Below are positions 54,301-63,691 of a stretch of DNA of 64,000 bases, piece by piece. The DNA lies in NCBI RefSeq assembly GCF_900130125.1, contig NZ_FQXY01000011.1, positions 992,001-1,056,000 on the forward strand, given 5' to 3'. The notes below the pieces were generated by a model. It was not told the DNA's origin. It did not search any database and saw only the letters and a list, made by a program, of their open reading frames with translations. Both the position numbers and the translations under genes were made by a program. This DNA comes from Bacteroides congonensis (GTDB taxonomy: Bacteria; Bacteroidota; Bacteroidia; Bacteroidales; Bacteroidaceae). How positions within the stretch are numbered: position 1 is the stretch's first letter; each line of letters opens with the position of its first letter.

Positions 54301-54711
54301 TTATAATTTCCCAAGTTTTTTCAGTCTTGAACGGATAGCACCATTATTACGTTCAAAGATTTCTGTTAATTCTTTGATGCTTTTTCCTTCTTCATATAAG
54401 CGAATTAAATATTCGTCAGCTTCTTTTTCCCAAGGTAAATAAGCATTTCCGTATTCTTGTCTCTTTTCTTCTAAAGAATATTTCTTCTCTGGTTTATTTT
54501 CTTTTTTTGTTTCTAAAGACCAATATTCAATAGCTTTGTTGATAGCATCTCTGAATTGTAATAGCTCTGAACGATCTATGAATATTTGTTCTCTTCTGAA
54601 ATTTCCGGAACCTATATTTTTACTTTGGGTTATTTTGAGATATTGTTCTTCATTATTTTCTTTCAGTTCAAAGAATAAATCTCCACTATGACTTGATAAT
54701 CTATATTCCAT
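54301..54711 (-). CDS. PUR-like DNA-binding protein with C-terminal SRLKKLG motif
   Basis: The start giving MEYRLSSHSG (136 residues) is preferred; two further upstream in-frame starts lack a PUR-like match. Residues 1-65 resemble the PUR/DUF3276 fold that binds single-stranded nucleic acid in Bacteroidetes (GDLFFELKENNEEQYLKITQS; IFIDRSELLQFRDAINKAIEYW). After a basic linker, the C-terminus LPWEKEADEYLIRLYEEGKSIKELTEIFERNNGAIRSRLKKLGKL is a helix-turn-helix module often found fused to helicases. It lies between hsdM and the helicase gene and is therefore possibly part of the same defence module. Role unknown. Confidence 0.65.
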   Translation of the reverse strand: MEYRLSSHSGDLFFELKENNEEQYLKITQSKNIGSGNFRREQIFIDRSELLQFRDAINKAIEYWSLETKKENKPEKKYSLEEKRQEYGNAYLPWEKEADEYLIRLYEEGKSIKELTEIFERNNGAIRSRLKKLGKL

Positions 54712-54875
54712 AATGTTGTCGTACTTTAAATTGGGAGTAAATATAGGCATTATTACTGATGTTGTTATTATAAATGGAGTAAAATTTCTTCTTTCTATGG
54801 CGAGAGCATGCAAAAACTTTTATTTGAGCAAAAAATGTACGTTAAAAATATGGTTTGAGATGCTATTCCTATTAT

Positions 54876-57650
54876 TTATAAATGTAATACTTCGCTTAAC
54901 TTATCTACAACAACTTTCTTCTCATTACTACCAATAGTAGACAATCTCACCAACGGAATACCATACAACTCCAATATATGATCCTTTTTAACATCACGTT
55001 CCGCCTGCCTTGTCCCAGATTTATGATACATATAACCGTCTGTCTCAATAGCCAATACCGGTTGTTTACTCACACGATTATAAATCAGAAAGTCGATATG
55101 GGTATTAATATTTGCAGCATATTTGCTCTCTTCAGCATTTAGCAGAGAATAGTCTTGAATCAACATATAAAGAGGTAAATGGCAAATGATATTCAAATGG
55201 CACATATTGATGTTCTCTTGCAGAATGTCTTCTATCAAGGCAAAGGTCAGATTCTCGGAATCATATTCGGATATTTTCTTATGTTTCTTTAAATAGGCGA
55301 TTCGGGCATCCGTATATTGTTCGTATAGATAATCGAATATGGAATGAATCTTACTGGCGATGACTGTACCGTTATTGTATTCGATGTAGGCAATCAGGTC
55401 GCTGATATTACAATCTTTGGGCTGTTCGTTTCCTGATACGACCAGATAGAACTGCTGTTTGGCTCGGGAAACAGCGACATTCAGCAGATTCGGATCATCG
55501 GAAAAGGCGGTGATAGTGTCATCGACCGTAGTCATGATGATGGCATCCTTCTCCCTTCCCTGAAACTTATGGACTGTTGCTACATCAATACTTTCTTCAA
55601 GTGCGGATTTAACGGCATTTACCTGCTTGTTATATGGGGCAATGACACCTATCTCATCCGTATCATAGGATAGGGCAGGCAACACTTCTTCTTTGATAAC
55701 ATCTATTTCCCGTTGATTCAGATGGCTGCGGGAATGGTTGCCTTTGGCGGTTCTTATGGCATGGATTACGTCCTTTTCTCCTTTATCACGTGTCATGATA
55801 ACAAGGTTTCCGCCATAAAATTTCTGATTGCAGAAGTTAATGATTTTAGGATGGCACCGATAATGCTCCCGTAATAAAGTCTGCGGTACATTCGGAATCA
55901 CTTTGCAGACAGATTGTAGGAAACTCATACGAGCACAATCATATTCAGCCTTAATCAGACATGCGTTAGCTATAAAGTCCAGCTTTTCCTTATCTTCTTC
56001 CGTGACTACATTGGGGAGCTGCATGGTGTCTCCGACAATGATTGCATTTTTAGCGCATGACAATGCCAAAGCTCCTGTTTCTACTGAAACCTGTGAAGCT
56101 TCATCCATAATCAGATAATCATATACGGCATCCCGATGCAGGCTACTTACTGATGAAAATGTAGTGCTTAGTATAATAGGATACTCTTTCTGTACTTCCC
56201 GCCAATTATCTTTCAGGTTTTCTAAAGTAAAGACCGATTTGTCATGATTATTACCATAAGTATGGAATAACTTGTTTTTCAGATACTTCATCGATGCATC
56301 AGCCATTTGCTTAGCCATTTCCGATGCATCTTTGTTGGCAAGTTCCTTTTCTAATGTATCTATCTCAACTTCCAGTTCAGAGTGTTTTGTCCGGTAGAAT
56401 AAGATTTGGAAGTCTGCGATAATTGAGCTCATCTCCCGCTTGTAGAAATTCTTGTCGGGGATTTTGCAAACCGTTTTGCTTTTGAATCTGAAGAACAGCC
56501 ATTTCAACCGTTGTATAAAAGCTACGATTCCCCGGAAATTTGACGTCTGCTCTTTTTCCGTAAATTGCTGACATTCGTTCCATAAGTTCAGAAGAGTAGC
56601 AGAGCCGGAGTTTCCACGTAGTTTTATAGTAGATTCTTTAGTACCGAATTCTTGCAGGTAATGCTGCCATTCTATTTTCAGGGATTGTATTTCCTGTCTT
56701 GCCATGGCAAGGCGTTCCTGTTTGGAAAATATGCTTTTGAGTTCTTCCGTCTGACGATGTATTTTATCGAGAAACAGGGGCTGGTCGGCTTCCACATCAT
56801 GCCACGATTCGAAATTCTCCGGATATTGTTTCTCTTCTTCCTGAGTCTCTATGAATTTCTCTTTGTTGGCTGTGCTGCCGAGCAATGCGACGATAAATCC
56901 CATATCGTATTTGGATAACTTCTCAAGTACATTTACAATGGCGGAGTTATTATTAGATACAACCTGAACAGTTTTGCCGCGTACCAGAATATTGGCGATA
57001 ATATTCAGGATAGTCTGTGTCTTTCCGGTTCCCGGCGGGCCTTGTACAACGCTTATCTGGTTCTCAAAAGCTGTCTGGACTGCCTTTTGTTGGCTGGCAT
57101 TACAACCGAAAGGGAAAATCAGAGTCGATGTGCTTTGAGCCTGCAATTTATACTTTTGAGGATTCAAATATGCGGCAATAGCCCTGTTATCCGCTATAAA
57201 GTTAACCTTTTCATATTGTTTAGCCAATAACTTCGTTCCGTCATCAGCTTTTAATCCGTTCACATCGGCAACTTTCTTCAAATATTCGAATACACTTCTC
57301 GAACAAGGTTCTCCCAGACATGATTGGGTAATCTGCAAATCTTCTCCTTTATAATCATACTCTTTGCCGTTCTGAAAACGAATGTGCCAATAACAGTGTT
57401 TTCCGGCATAAAAAACGTATAGAGCTTCAATATTTGATAAAGTTCTTCCTTTACTGACTATTTGATAATCATTGGGAGCAGGTTTCTCGGGAGAGGTTAA
57501 CCAAAGAACATTTTCTTCTTTGTAGGTATAAGCACTCGAAGAATTACGGAATAGTATCTTATAGTTGCCACCATAGTTTTGGCAACTCTCTATCTCGGCA
57601 GTCTTGATTTGTCCTTTTATTATAATCAGATTTTCGGAAGTATCTATCAT
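54876..57650 (-). CDS. SF1 helicase with C-terminal nuclease-like DUF2726 domain
   Basis: The 924-residue protein has an N-terminal region with RNA/DNA-binding character, Walker A VVQGPPGTGKTQ (about 203), a long coiled region (320-480), DEAS box in YLIMDEASQVS (about 515), IVGDTMQLPNV, REHYRCHPKIINF, TVHKFQGREKDAIIMT and NVAVSRAKQQFYLV. These are the SF1B/Upf1-like helicase motifs. The C-terminus (about 820-924) has HIDFLIYN, AIETDGYMYHKSGTRQAERDVKKDHILE and resembles a DUF2726/restriction-endonuclease-like fold. A helicase-nuclease of this form fits an island of defence genes. The target is unknown. It is upstream of the PUR-like gene on the same strand. Confidence 0.88.
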   Translation of the reverse strand: MIDTSENLIIIKGQIKTAEIESCQNYGGNYKILFRNSSSAYTYKEENVLWLTSPEKPAPNDYQIVSKGRTLSNIEALYVFYAGKHCYWHIRFQNGKEYDYKGEDLQITQSCLGEPCSRSVFEYLKKVADVNGLKADDGTKLLAKQYEKVNFIADNRAIAAYLNPQKYKLQAQSTSTLIFPFGCNASQQKAVQTAFENQISVVQGPPGTGKTQTILNIIANILVRGKTVQVVSNNNSAIVNVLEKLSKYDMGFIVALLGSTANKEKFIETQEEEKQYPENFESWHDVEADQPLFLDKIHRQTEELKSIFSKQERLAMARQEIQSLKIEWQHYLQEFGTKESTIKLRGNSGSATLLNLWNECQQFTEKEQTSNFRGIVAFIQRLKWLFFRFKSKTVCKIPDKNFYKREMSSIIADFQILFYRTKHSELEVEIDTLEKELANKDASEMAKQMADASMKYLKNKLFHTYGNNHDKSVFTLENLKDNWREVQKEYPIILSTTFSSVSSLHRDAVYDYLIMDEASQVSVETGALALSCAKNAIIVGDTMQLPNVVTEEDKEKLDFIANACLIKAEYDCARMSFLQSVCKVIPNVPQTLLREHYRCHPKIINFCNQKFYGGNLVIMTRDKGEKDVIHAIRTAKGNHSRSHLNQREIDVIKEEVLPALSYDTDEIGVIAPYNKQVNAVKSALEESIDVATVHKFQGREKDAIIMTTVDDTITAFSDDPNLLNVAVSRAKQQFYLVVSGNEQPKDCNISDLIAYIEYNNGTVIASKIHSIFDYLYEQYTDARIAYLKKHKKISEYDSENLTFALIEDILQENINMCHLNIICHLPLYMLIQDYSLLNAEESKYAANINTHIDFLIYNRVSKQPVLAIETDGYMYHKSGTRQAERDVKKDHILELYGIPLVRLSTIGSNEKKVVVDKLSEVLHL

Positions 57651-57866
57651 AGGCTTGTGTGCAGATGTTATAAGGCGTGCTGATGTCTTTGTTGTTTATT
57701 GATTATTTAGGACATAAAAGTAAGAGTATTTTTCAAAATATCAAAGAGCTGAAGTAAAAAAACAGTAAACTACTTTATTGTGCTTTTTATTACTGTAAAA
57801 TAGAGTGGGATTCTGTTTGAGATTATCGAACATGATAAAATATTTATGTTTTGCCAATGAAATCAC

Positions 57867-57874
57867 TATCTTTG
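57867..57874 (+). promoter_or_regulatory. Promoter -7 box TATCTTTG for the alcohol dehydrogenase gene
   Basis: TATCTTTG matches TAnnTTTG and lies 33 bases before the chosen start at 57907. It argues against the longer in-frame start upstream. Confidence 0.6.
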
Positions 57875-57906
57875 CAAGGTATATATTAATAGACAAGGAG
57901 AAGATT

Positions 57907-58941
57907 ATGCTTGCATACACATATATTGAACACGGAAAATTTGAGTTGCTCGAGAAGCCGAAACCGGAAATAAAAGATTCACGGGATGCGATCGTACGCG
58001 TGACACTTGGCAGTATCTGCACTAGTGATCTTCATATCAAACATGGTAGCGTGCCGCGTGCAGTGCCCGGAACGACTGTTGGGCACGAAATGGTAGGTGT
58101 CGTGGAAGAGGTGGGGAGTGATGTAACTTCAGTGAAGCCGGGAGATAGAGTAACTGTGAATGTGGAAACTTTCTGTGGGGAATGCTTCTTCTGTAAACGA
58201 GGATATGTGAATAACTGTACTGATTCCAATGGTGGTTGGGCTTTGGGCTGTCGTATTGATGGGGGGCAGGCGGAATATGTCAGAGTTCCTTATGCTGACC
58301 AAGGGTTGAACCGCATTCCTGATACGGTTAGCGATGAACAGGCTTTATTTGTCGGTGATGTGCTTGCGACAGGCTTTTGGGCTGCTCGTATCTCGGAGAT
58401 TTCCGAAGATGATGCTGTTCTTATTATCGGTGCCGGGCCTACCGGAATCTGTACTTTATTGTGTGTGATGCTGAAGAAACCACAACGTATTATTGTCTGT
58501 GAAAAGTCTCCTGAAAGAATACGGTTTGTTCGTGAACATTATCCTGATGTATGGGTGGTAGAACCTGAAAACTGCCAGGATTTTGTACTTCACAATAGTG
58601 AGCATGGTGGTGCTGATGTTGTGTTAGAAGTGGCTGGTAGTACGGATACTTTTCGTTTGGCGTGGGAGTGTGCCCGTCCAAATGCTATTGTCACTATCGT
58701 AGCCCTTTATGACGAACCACAATTTCTCCCTTTGCCTGATATGTATGGCAAGAATCTGATTTTTAAGACAGGTGGAGTGGATGGTTGTGACTGTGCGGAG
58801 ATTCTAAATCTGATTGCAGAAGGCAAGATAGATACTACTCCTCTTATTACACATAGATTTCCACTTCATAAAATAGAGGAAGCCTATCGTATCTTTGAGA
58901 ATAGACTGGACGGCGTCATTAAGGTAGCTATTTATAAATGA
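57907..58941 (+). CDS. Zinc-dependent alcohol dehydrogenase (MDR family)
   Basis: The 344-residue enzyme starts MLAYTYIEHGKFELLEKPKP. It has the catalytic Zn ligands in GSICTSDLH (Cys) and TTVGHEMVGVVEEVG (GHE), the structural Zn cluster CGECFFCKRGYVNNC, and the NAD(P) loop IGAGPTGICTL. The N-terminal extension read from 57805 is not used because the promoter box lies inside it. Oxidation of a secondary alcohol or polyol, NAD(P)-dependent, is expected; the substrate is unknown. The rRNA methyltransferase gene follows 54 bases later. Confidence 0.92.
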   Translation: MLAYTYIEHGKFELLEKPKPEIKDSRDAIVRVTLGSICTSDLHIKHGSVPRAVPGTTVGHEMVGVVEEVGSDVTSVKPGDRVTVNVETFCGECFFCKRGYVNNCTDSNGGWALGCRIDGGQAEYVRVPYADQGLNRIPDTVSDEQALFVGDVLATGFWAARISEISEDDAVLIIGAGPTGICTLLCVMLKKPQRIIVCEKSPERIRFVREHYPDVWVVEPENCQDFVLHNSEHGGADVVLEVAGSTDTFRLAWECARPNAIVTIVALYDEPQFLPLPDMYGKNLIFKTGGVDGCDCAEILNLIAEGKIDTTPLITHRFPLHKIEEAYRIFENRLDGVIKVAIYK

Positions 58942-58995
58942 CCTGTTCAGTGAATGAAATGCCCGTATGTTTAATTGAAAGTAATAAATAATAGT

Positions 58996-59802
58996 ATGCC
59001 TATTATCGAAATATCATCTTTATCTCATCCCGGAGTTGAAGTATTCAGTACTCTTACTGAAATACAGTTGCGTAATCGCATCGAACCTGATAAGGGTATT
59101 TTTATCGTAGAAAGTCCAAAGGTTATCAGGAGAGCTTTGGATGCCGGTTATGAACCTTTGGCTATTTTGTGTGAACAGAGACATATTATCGGTGATGCCG
59201 CTGATATTATTGAACGTTGTGGTGAACTGCCTGTCTATACGGGTAGCAGAGAATTACTTGCCGAGCTAACCGGCTATGTTCTGACACGTGGTGTGCTTTG
59301 TGCCATGCGTCGTCCTGTGTCACGTAGCATGGAAGAAGTGTGTCAAGAAGCCCGGCGTGTTGTTGTAATCGACAGTGTTGTTGATGCAACCAATATCGGC
59401 GCAATTTTCCGTTCGGCTGCAGCCCTTGGAATTGATGCCGTATTACTGACACGCAATTCTTGTGAACCGTTGAACCGGCGTGCGGTCAGAGTATCTATGG
59501 GAAGTGTTTTCTTTGTTCCATGGACTTGGATGGATGGCTCTCTCTCTGAACTGAGGAATTTAGGGTTTCGCACGGCTGCTATGGCACTCACGGACAACTC
59601 TATTTCTATTGATAATCCTATCCTGGCTGTTGAACCTAAACTAGCTATCGTGATGGGGAACGAGGGGGATGGACTTCCCTGTGAAACGATTGCCGAGGCT
59701 GACTATGTAGTCCGTATCCCTATGTCGCACGGCGTCGATTCGCTCAATGTAGCTGCTGCGGCCGCTGTGGCCTTTTGGCAACTTCGTGCTCCACAATCTT
59801 GA
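58996..59802 (+). CDS. TrmH-family (SPOUT) RNA 2'-O-methyltransferase
   Basis: The start ATG (MPIIEISSLSHPG) gives 268 residues; a TTG seven codons upstream is less likely. The SPOUT trefoil-knot motifs are present: DATNIGAIFRSAAALG (motif 1), IVMGNEGDGLP (motif 2) and IPMSHGVDSLNVAAAAAVAFW (motif 3, with the conserved SLNVA). The N-terminal region is an RNA-binding domain. It would transfer a methyl group to a ribose 2'-OH in rRNA or tRNA; the position is unknown. Confidence 0.92.
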   Translation: MPIIEISSLSHPGVEVFSTLTEIQLRNRIEPDKGIFIVESPKVIRRALDAGYEPLAILCEQRHIIGDAADIIERCGELPVYTGSRELLAELTGYVLTRGVLCAMRRPVSRSMEEVCQEARRVVVIDSVVDATNIGAIFRSAAALGIDAVLLTRNSCEPLNRRAVRVSMGSVFFVPWTWMDGSLSELRNLGFRTAAMALTDNSISIDNPILAVEPKLAIVMGNEGDGLPCETIAEADYVVRIPMSHGVDSLNVAAAAAVAFWQLRAPQS

Positions 59803-59837
59803 GATTAGTGTGTACCAAAGTTATAATAACCATATAG

Positions 59838-60251
59838 TTATTCTCCACTGATAGTTGCTACAATTCTCCGATTACCACCGTAATCCCGAAATTCACAGAG
59901 ATAGATGCCTTGCCAAGTTCCGAGATTCAGCTTTCCATTGGTAATGGGTACTGTGACGGTTGTTCCTATAATGGAACTTTTTGCATGAGCCGGCATGTCG
60001 TCATCTCCCTCTAAAGTATGTTGATAATACGGCTCACGTTCTTTTATCAAGTGGTTGAAGATACTTTCCATATCAACCCGAACATCAGGATCTGCATTTT
60101 CATTAATACTTAACCCGGCAGAAGTATGTTTGATAAATAAATGCAATAATCCTACTTTGGGCAATGGTGGCAAATTACGCAATACTTCTCCCGTTATAAG
60201 ATGAAATCCACGTTTGCGTGACTGTAATTCAAATTCTACTTGTTTCCACAT
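59838..60251 (-). CDS. yjbQ: YjbQ/UPF0047 family protein
   Basis: The 137-residue protein matches the YjbQ family with LLHLFIKHTSAGLSINENADPDVRVDME and the C-terminal LGTWQGIYLCEFRDYGGNRRIVATI. The family is a compact beta barrel; some members can act as thiamine-phosphate synthase. It is full length. Conserved His and Asp/Glu residues suggest metal or phosphate binding. Physiological role in Bacteroides is unclear. Confidence 0.9.
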   Translation of the reverse strand: MWKQVEFELQSRKRGFHLITGEVLRNLPPLPKVGLLHLFIKHTSAGLSINENADPDVRVDMESIFNHLIKEREPYYQHTLEGDDDMPAHAKSSIIGTTVTVPITNGKLNLGTWQGIYLCEFRDYGGNRRIVATISGE

Positions 60252-60329
60252 ATTATTATAGTTTCATATTTCAGGCACTGTACTTGTAGTCATATATTGA
60301 TAAGTAAAAGTACGATTGATGTAAGAATT

Positions 60330-61727
60330 CTACTTACCGATGCAAAAATGCTGAAAGATATTTTGAAGCACCATATCATTCGTAACTTCCCCTGCAATAT
60401 CAGAAATGAAGAAAATGCACTCGCGTATGTCCTGCGAAAGAAAATCACCTGAAATATGTGAATCAAGCCCATCTTGCACTCTGTGAATAGCTTCTAAGGC
60501 TTTGCTTAATGCTTCGTAATGTCTTACATTAGTTACGATTATATCATTCTGTGTTACCGTAGGTAAATGCGCAGCACTAATAAGCATTTTTTGTAATTCA
60601 CTCGTATTCTCTCTCTGTTTGGCTGAAATAAAAATATGCTCTGTTGACTCTTTTGGGAAATCTTTCAATAAAGCTGATAAATCTTCTTTTTGATTTTCTA
60701 CAATTAAATCAGCCTTATTGAATACCACGATCAGATATTTACCTTCACAACGTGGAACTATCTTTTCTGATAACTGTTCAATTTGTGATGCGGCATTCAC
60801 TGAATCCACCATCCAAAGAACAATTTCCGCCTGATCCAGCTTTTGGAAGGTGCGTTCGATGCCCAGGCTTTCAATCGTATCATTAGTCTCCCGGATTCCG
60901 GCGGTATCAATGAATCGGAAAGTGATTCCACCGATATTCATAGTATCTTCAATCACATCACGGGTCGTTCCGTGAATATCGCTGACGATTGCTTTATCTT
61001 CATTCAATAAAACATTCAATAAAGTCGATTTTCCTGCATTCGTTTCACCAATGATAGCCACGGGAACGCCATTCTTGATAGCATTTCCTACGCTGAACGA
61101 ATGAACCAGGCGGAAGATGACCTGTTCTATTTCATCAGCCAATTTCCGCAATGCCGAACGGTCGGCAAATTCAACATCTTCCTCGCTGAAATCCAGTTCC
61201 AGTTCAATCATCGAGGTGAAGTTCAGTAGCTTGTTGCGTAAGTCGGTCAGTTCCTTGCTGAAGCCACCCCGCATTTGGCTCATAGCCAGTCGGTGAGTGG
61301 CGGCGGATGAAGAAGCAATCAGGTCTGCTACGGCTTCTGCCTGGCTTAAATCCATTTTGCCATTGAGGAATGCACGCTGCGTATACTCTCCCGGTTGAGC
61401 CATGCGGCAGCCATTCTTAATAAGCAATTGCATCACTTGCTGGAGAATATAAGAAGAACCATGACAGGTAATTTCCGTACTATCTTCTCCCGTGTATGAG
61501 TGAGGAGCACGGAAAAGGCTGACAAGCACTTCGTCGATAATCTCGTTACCGTCGTAGATACGTCCGAAAGTCAAAGTGTATGGTTTCTGCTCACTAAGTA
61601 ACTTGCCGGCTTTGGCCGGTTTGAAGATGAGGCTGGTGATGGAAATAGCTTCCGGGCCGGAAACACGGATGCTTCCGATAGCGCCGCCCTGGGCGGTGGC
61701 AATGGCACAGATAGTATCTTGGTTCAT
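60330..61727 (-). CDS. mnmE: tRNA modification GTPase MnmE
   Basis: The 465-residue protein starts MNQDTICAIATAQGGAIGSIRVSG. The N-terminal TrmE folate-binding domain is followed by a helical domain into which the G domain is inserted: G1 GETNAGKSTLLN (about 224), DTAGIRE, NKAD. The C-terminus is CIGK, the conserved motif with the functional Cys. With MnmG it forms 5-carboxymethylaminomethyl uridine at tRNA wobble position 34, using GTP, tetrahydrofolate and NADH. The start is set at the internal ATG (61727) because MNQDTI is the family start; an ATG eight codons upstream is possible. Confidence 0.96.
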   Translation of the reverse strand: MNQDTICAIATAQGGAIGSIRVSGPEAISITSLIFKPAKAGKLLSEQKPYTLTFGRIYDGNEIIDEVLVSLFRAPHSYTGEDSTEITCHGSSYILQQVMQLLIKNGCRMAQPGEYTQRAFLNGKMDLSQAEAVADLIASSSAATHRLAMSQMRGGFSKELTDLRNKLLNFTSMIELELDFSEEDVEFADRSALRKLADEIEQVIFRLVHSFSVGNAIKNGVPVAIIGETNAGKSTLLNVLLNEDKAIVSDIHGTTRDVIEDTMNIGGITFRFIDTAGIRETNDTIESLGIERTFQKLDQAEIVLWMVDSVNAASQIEQLSEKIVPRCEGKYLIVVFNKADLIVENQKEDLSALLKDFPKESTEHIFISAKQRENTSELQKMLISAAHLPTVTQNDIIVTNVRHYEALSKALEAIHRVQDGLDSHISGDFLSQDIRECIFFISDIAGEVTNDMVLQNIFQHFCIGK

Positions 61728-61893
61728 TGTATTTCTTTTTGGATAGTGCAAAGATAGTTGTTTCTGAATAAAAAATAGAATGAAAGGAAGAATAGAATCT
61801 TATATTGGTTGATTAAATGTCCAAAAGGAAAACAACATTCCGACTGTTGTTGTGTTATTAAAGTAATAATAACACCCTAAAAAATGTTGGAAT

Positions 61894-62553
61894 ATGAAAA
61901 AAGTAAAGAAGGTTGTCCTTATAGGCGCGAGTGGTTTTGTAGGTTCGGCCATACTGAATGAGGCTCTGAACCGTGGCTTTGAAGTGACTGCCGTGGTTCG
62001 TCATCCTGAAAAGATAAAGATAGAAAATGAAAATCTGAAAGTAGTGAAGGCGGATGTGTCTTCGCTCGATGAGGTGGCTGAAGTGTGTAAAGGAGCAGAT
62101 GCCGTCATCAGTGCATTCAATCCAGGATGGAACAATCCTAATATATATGATGAGACAATCAAAGTCTATCTGACTATTATTGATGGGGTAAAGAAGGCCG
62201 GGGTTGAGCGTTTCCTTATGGTTGGCGGTGCCGGTTCTTTATTCATTGCTCCGGGATTGCGGTTGATGGATTCCGGTGAAGTTCCTGAAAACCTTCTGCC
62301 GGGAGTGAAAGCGTTGGGAGAATTCTATCTGAATTTCCTGAAGAAAGAAAAAGAGGTAGACTGGGTGTTTTTCTCTCCGGCAGCAGATATGCGACCGGGG
62401 GTACGTACCGGACGCTACCGTCTTGGCAAAGATGACATGATTGTAGATATTGTAGGAAACAGCCATATCTCCGTAGAGGATTATGCTGCTGCAATGATTG
62501 ACGAACTGGAGCACCCGAAGCATCATCAGGAGAGATTCACAATTGGATATTGA
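61894..62553 (+). CDS. NAD(P)-binding oxidoreductase (YwnB/NmrA-like SDR)
   Basis: The 219-residue protein has the Rossmann loop VLIGASGFVGSAILNEAL at the N-terminus, then VVRHPEKI, KADVSSLDEVAEVCKGADAVISAF, and FLMVGGAGSLF. It matches the atypical SDR group of small NAD(P)H-binding proteins such as YwnB, some of which lack dehydrogenase activity and sense redox state. It is a single gene with a strong terminator 20 bases after the stop. Confidence 0.9.
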   Translation: MKKVKKVVLIGASGFVGSAILNEALNRGFEVTAVVRHPEKIKIENENLKVVKADVSSLDEVAEVCKGADAVISAFNPGWNNPNIYDETIKVYLTIIDGVKKAGVERFLMVGGAGSLFIAPGLRLMDSGEVPENLLPGVKALGEFYLNFLKKEKEVDWVFFSPAADMRPGVRTGRYRLGKDDMIVDIVGNSHISVEDYAAAMIDELEHPKHHQERFTIGY

Positions 62554-62571
62554 TAAGAGAATAAATTAGAA

Positions 62572-62622
62572 AAAACGGCTTGAATCAACATGATATGCAT
62601 GTAAGATTCAAGCCGTTTTTTT
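62572..62622 (+). terminator. Rho-independent terminator, may act for both strands
   Basis: AAAACGGCTTGAATC pairs with GATTCAAGCCGTTTT around an 18-base loop, followed by TTTTTTTATTT. It lies between convergent genes (NAD(P)-binding protein and nucleoside phosphorylase) and could serve both. Confidence 0.9.
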
Positions 62623-62655
62623 ATTTGGACACTGTCGAATTCAGATAAGTCTGTT

Positions 62656-63534
62656 TTAGATTCTGTCAAGAACAGTCTTAATCAGCGTATCAATCGTATT
62701 CTTATATCCGGTATTGGCTTCCTTAATCAGCCGGTTGGCAATCACCATGCAGACAGTCATCGCCTTATGTCCCATCAACCGGCTAAGTCCTGCCAAAGCC
62801 GAACTTTCCATCTCGAAGTTAGTAATCTTGAAACCTTTGTATTCGAATGTTTCAATTTTGTCATTCTGTTTCGGGTCTGCCAACGGGACACGAAGCTCAC
62901 GTCCTTGCGGGCCGAAGAAACCACCGGCAGCAATCGTAACACCACGCACCATATCATCTTTGGCAATCCGGTCAATCAGTTCTTCGCTGGCATCAATCAC
63001 ATAAGGAGCAGGGGCACACATATTTCCCGACCAACCCATATGATTAAGGAAAGCACGTTCGAAAGGCAAATCACATACCTCATTGCGTCCGGCATAGAAA
63101 TTCAATAACCCGTCAAAGCCGATAGACTTCTGCGAACAAACGAATGTACCTACCGGAGTATTAGGCTGTAAACCACCACACGTGCCGATACGTACCAATT
63201 CCAATGGACGGAAATGATCCTTCTCTTCCCGAGTGTTAAAGTCGATATTGGCGAGAGCATCCAGTTCATTCATGACAATGTCGATATTATCGCAACCGAT
63301 TCCGGTAGAAACCACCGTAATCCGCTTTCCTTTATACGTACCCGTGATAGTTTTGAACTCGCGGCTTTCCACTTCACATTCTTTGTTTTCGAAATGAGAA
63401 GCTACGAGAGCTACACGTCCGGGGTCGCCTACCAGGATTACTTTATCTGCCAGCCATTCGGGCTTTACGTGAAGATGGAATACAGAACCGTCTTCGTTGA
63501 TAATCAATTCAGAGGATGGAAAGTACTTTTTCAT
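62656..63534 (-). CDS. Nucleoside phosphorylase (uridine phosphorylase-like)
   Basis: The 292-residue protein has the NP-I family motifs: ILVGDPGRV (phosphate binding), STGIGCDNIDIVMNEL, LVRIGTCGGLQ, and ITNFEMESSALAGL (ribose/base site; FEMES is a variant of the common MEMEA). It would catalyse reversible phosphorolysis of a nucleoside, probably uridine or a related pyrimidine nucleoside. The frame is intact and probably monocistronic. Confidence 0.92.
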   Translation of the reverse strand: MKKYFPSSELIINEDGSVFHLHVKPEWLADKVILVGDPGRVALVASHFENKECEVESREFKTITGTYKGKRITVVSTGIGCDNIDIVMNELDALANIDFNTREEKDHFRPLELVRIGTCGGLQPNTPVGTFVCSQKSIGFDGLLNFYAGRNEVCDLPFERAFLNHMGWSGNMCAPAPYVIDASEELIDRIAKDDMVRGVTIAAGGFFGPQGRELRVPLADPKQNDKIETFEYKGFKITNFEMESSALAGLSRLMGHKAMTVCMVIANRLIKEANTGYKNTIDTLIKTVLDRI

Positions 63535-63581
63535 GTTATTGAAAGGTTTTAGTTTTACAATATGATTGTATCTATAAATAG

Positions 63582-63683
63582 AAACGCCGGAACCGGATTT
63601 AAGTTCAGAAGAAGTATCTTTCTTTTTCCGTAGAAAAGGGAGAATACGTCTTGGAACTGAAATGAAACCGGGTTCCGGCGTTT
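63582..63683 (-). terminator. Long-range inverted repeat between floA and the phosphorylase gene
   Basis: AAACGCCGGAACC (63582-63594) pairs exactly with GGTTCCGGCGTTT (63671-63683), separated by 76 bases. It begins eight bases after the flotillin stop on the minus strand, so it is probably the floA terminator, with an unusually long intervening loop. Confidence 0.55.
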
Positions 63684-63691
63684 GTAGTAAC

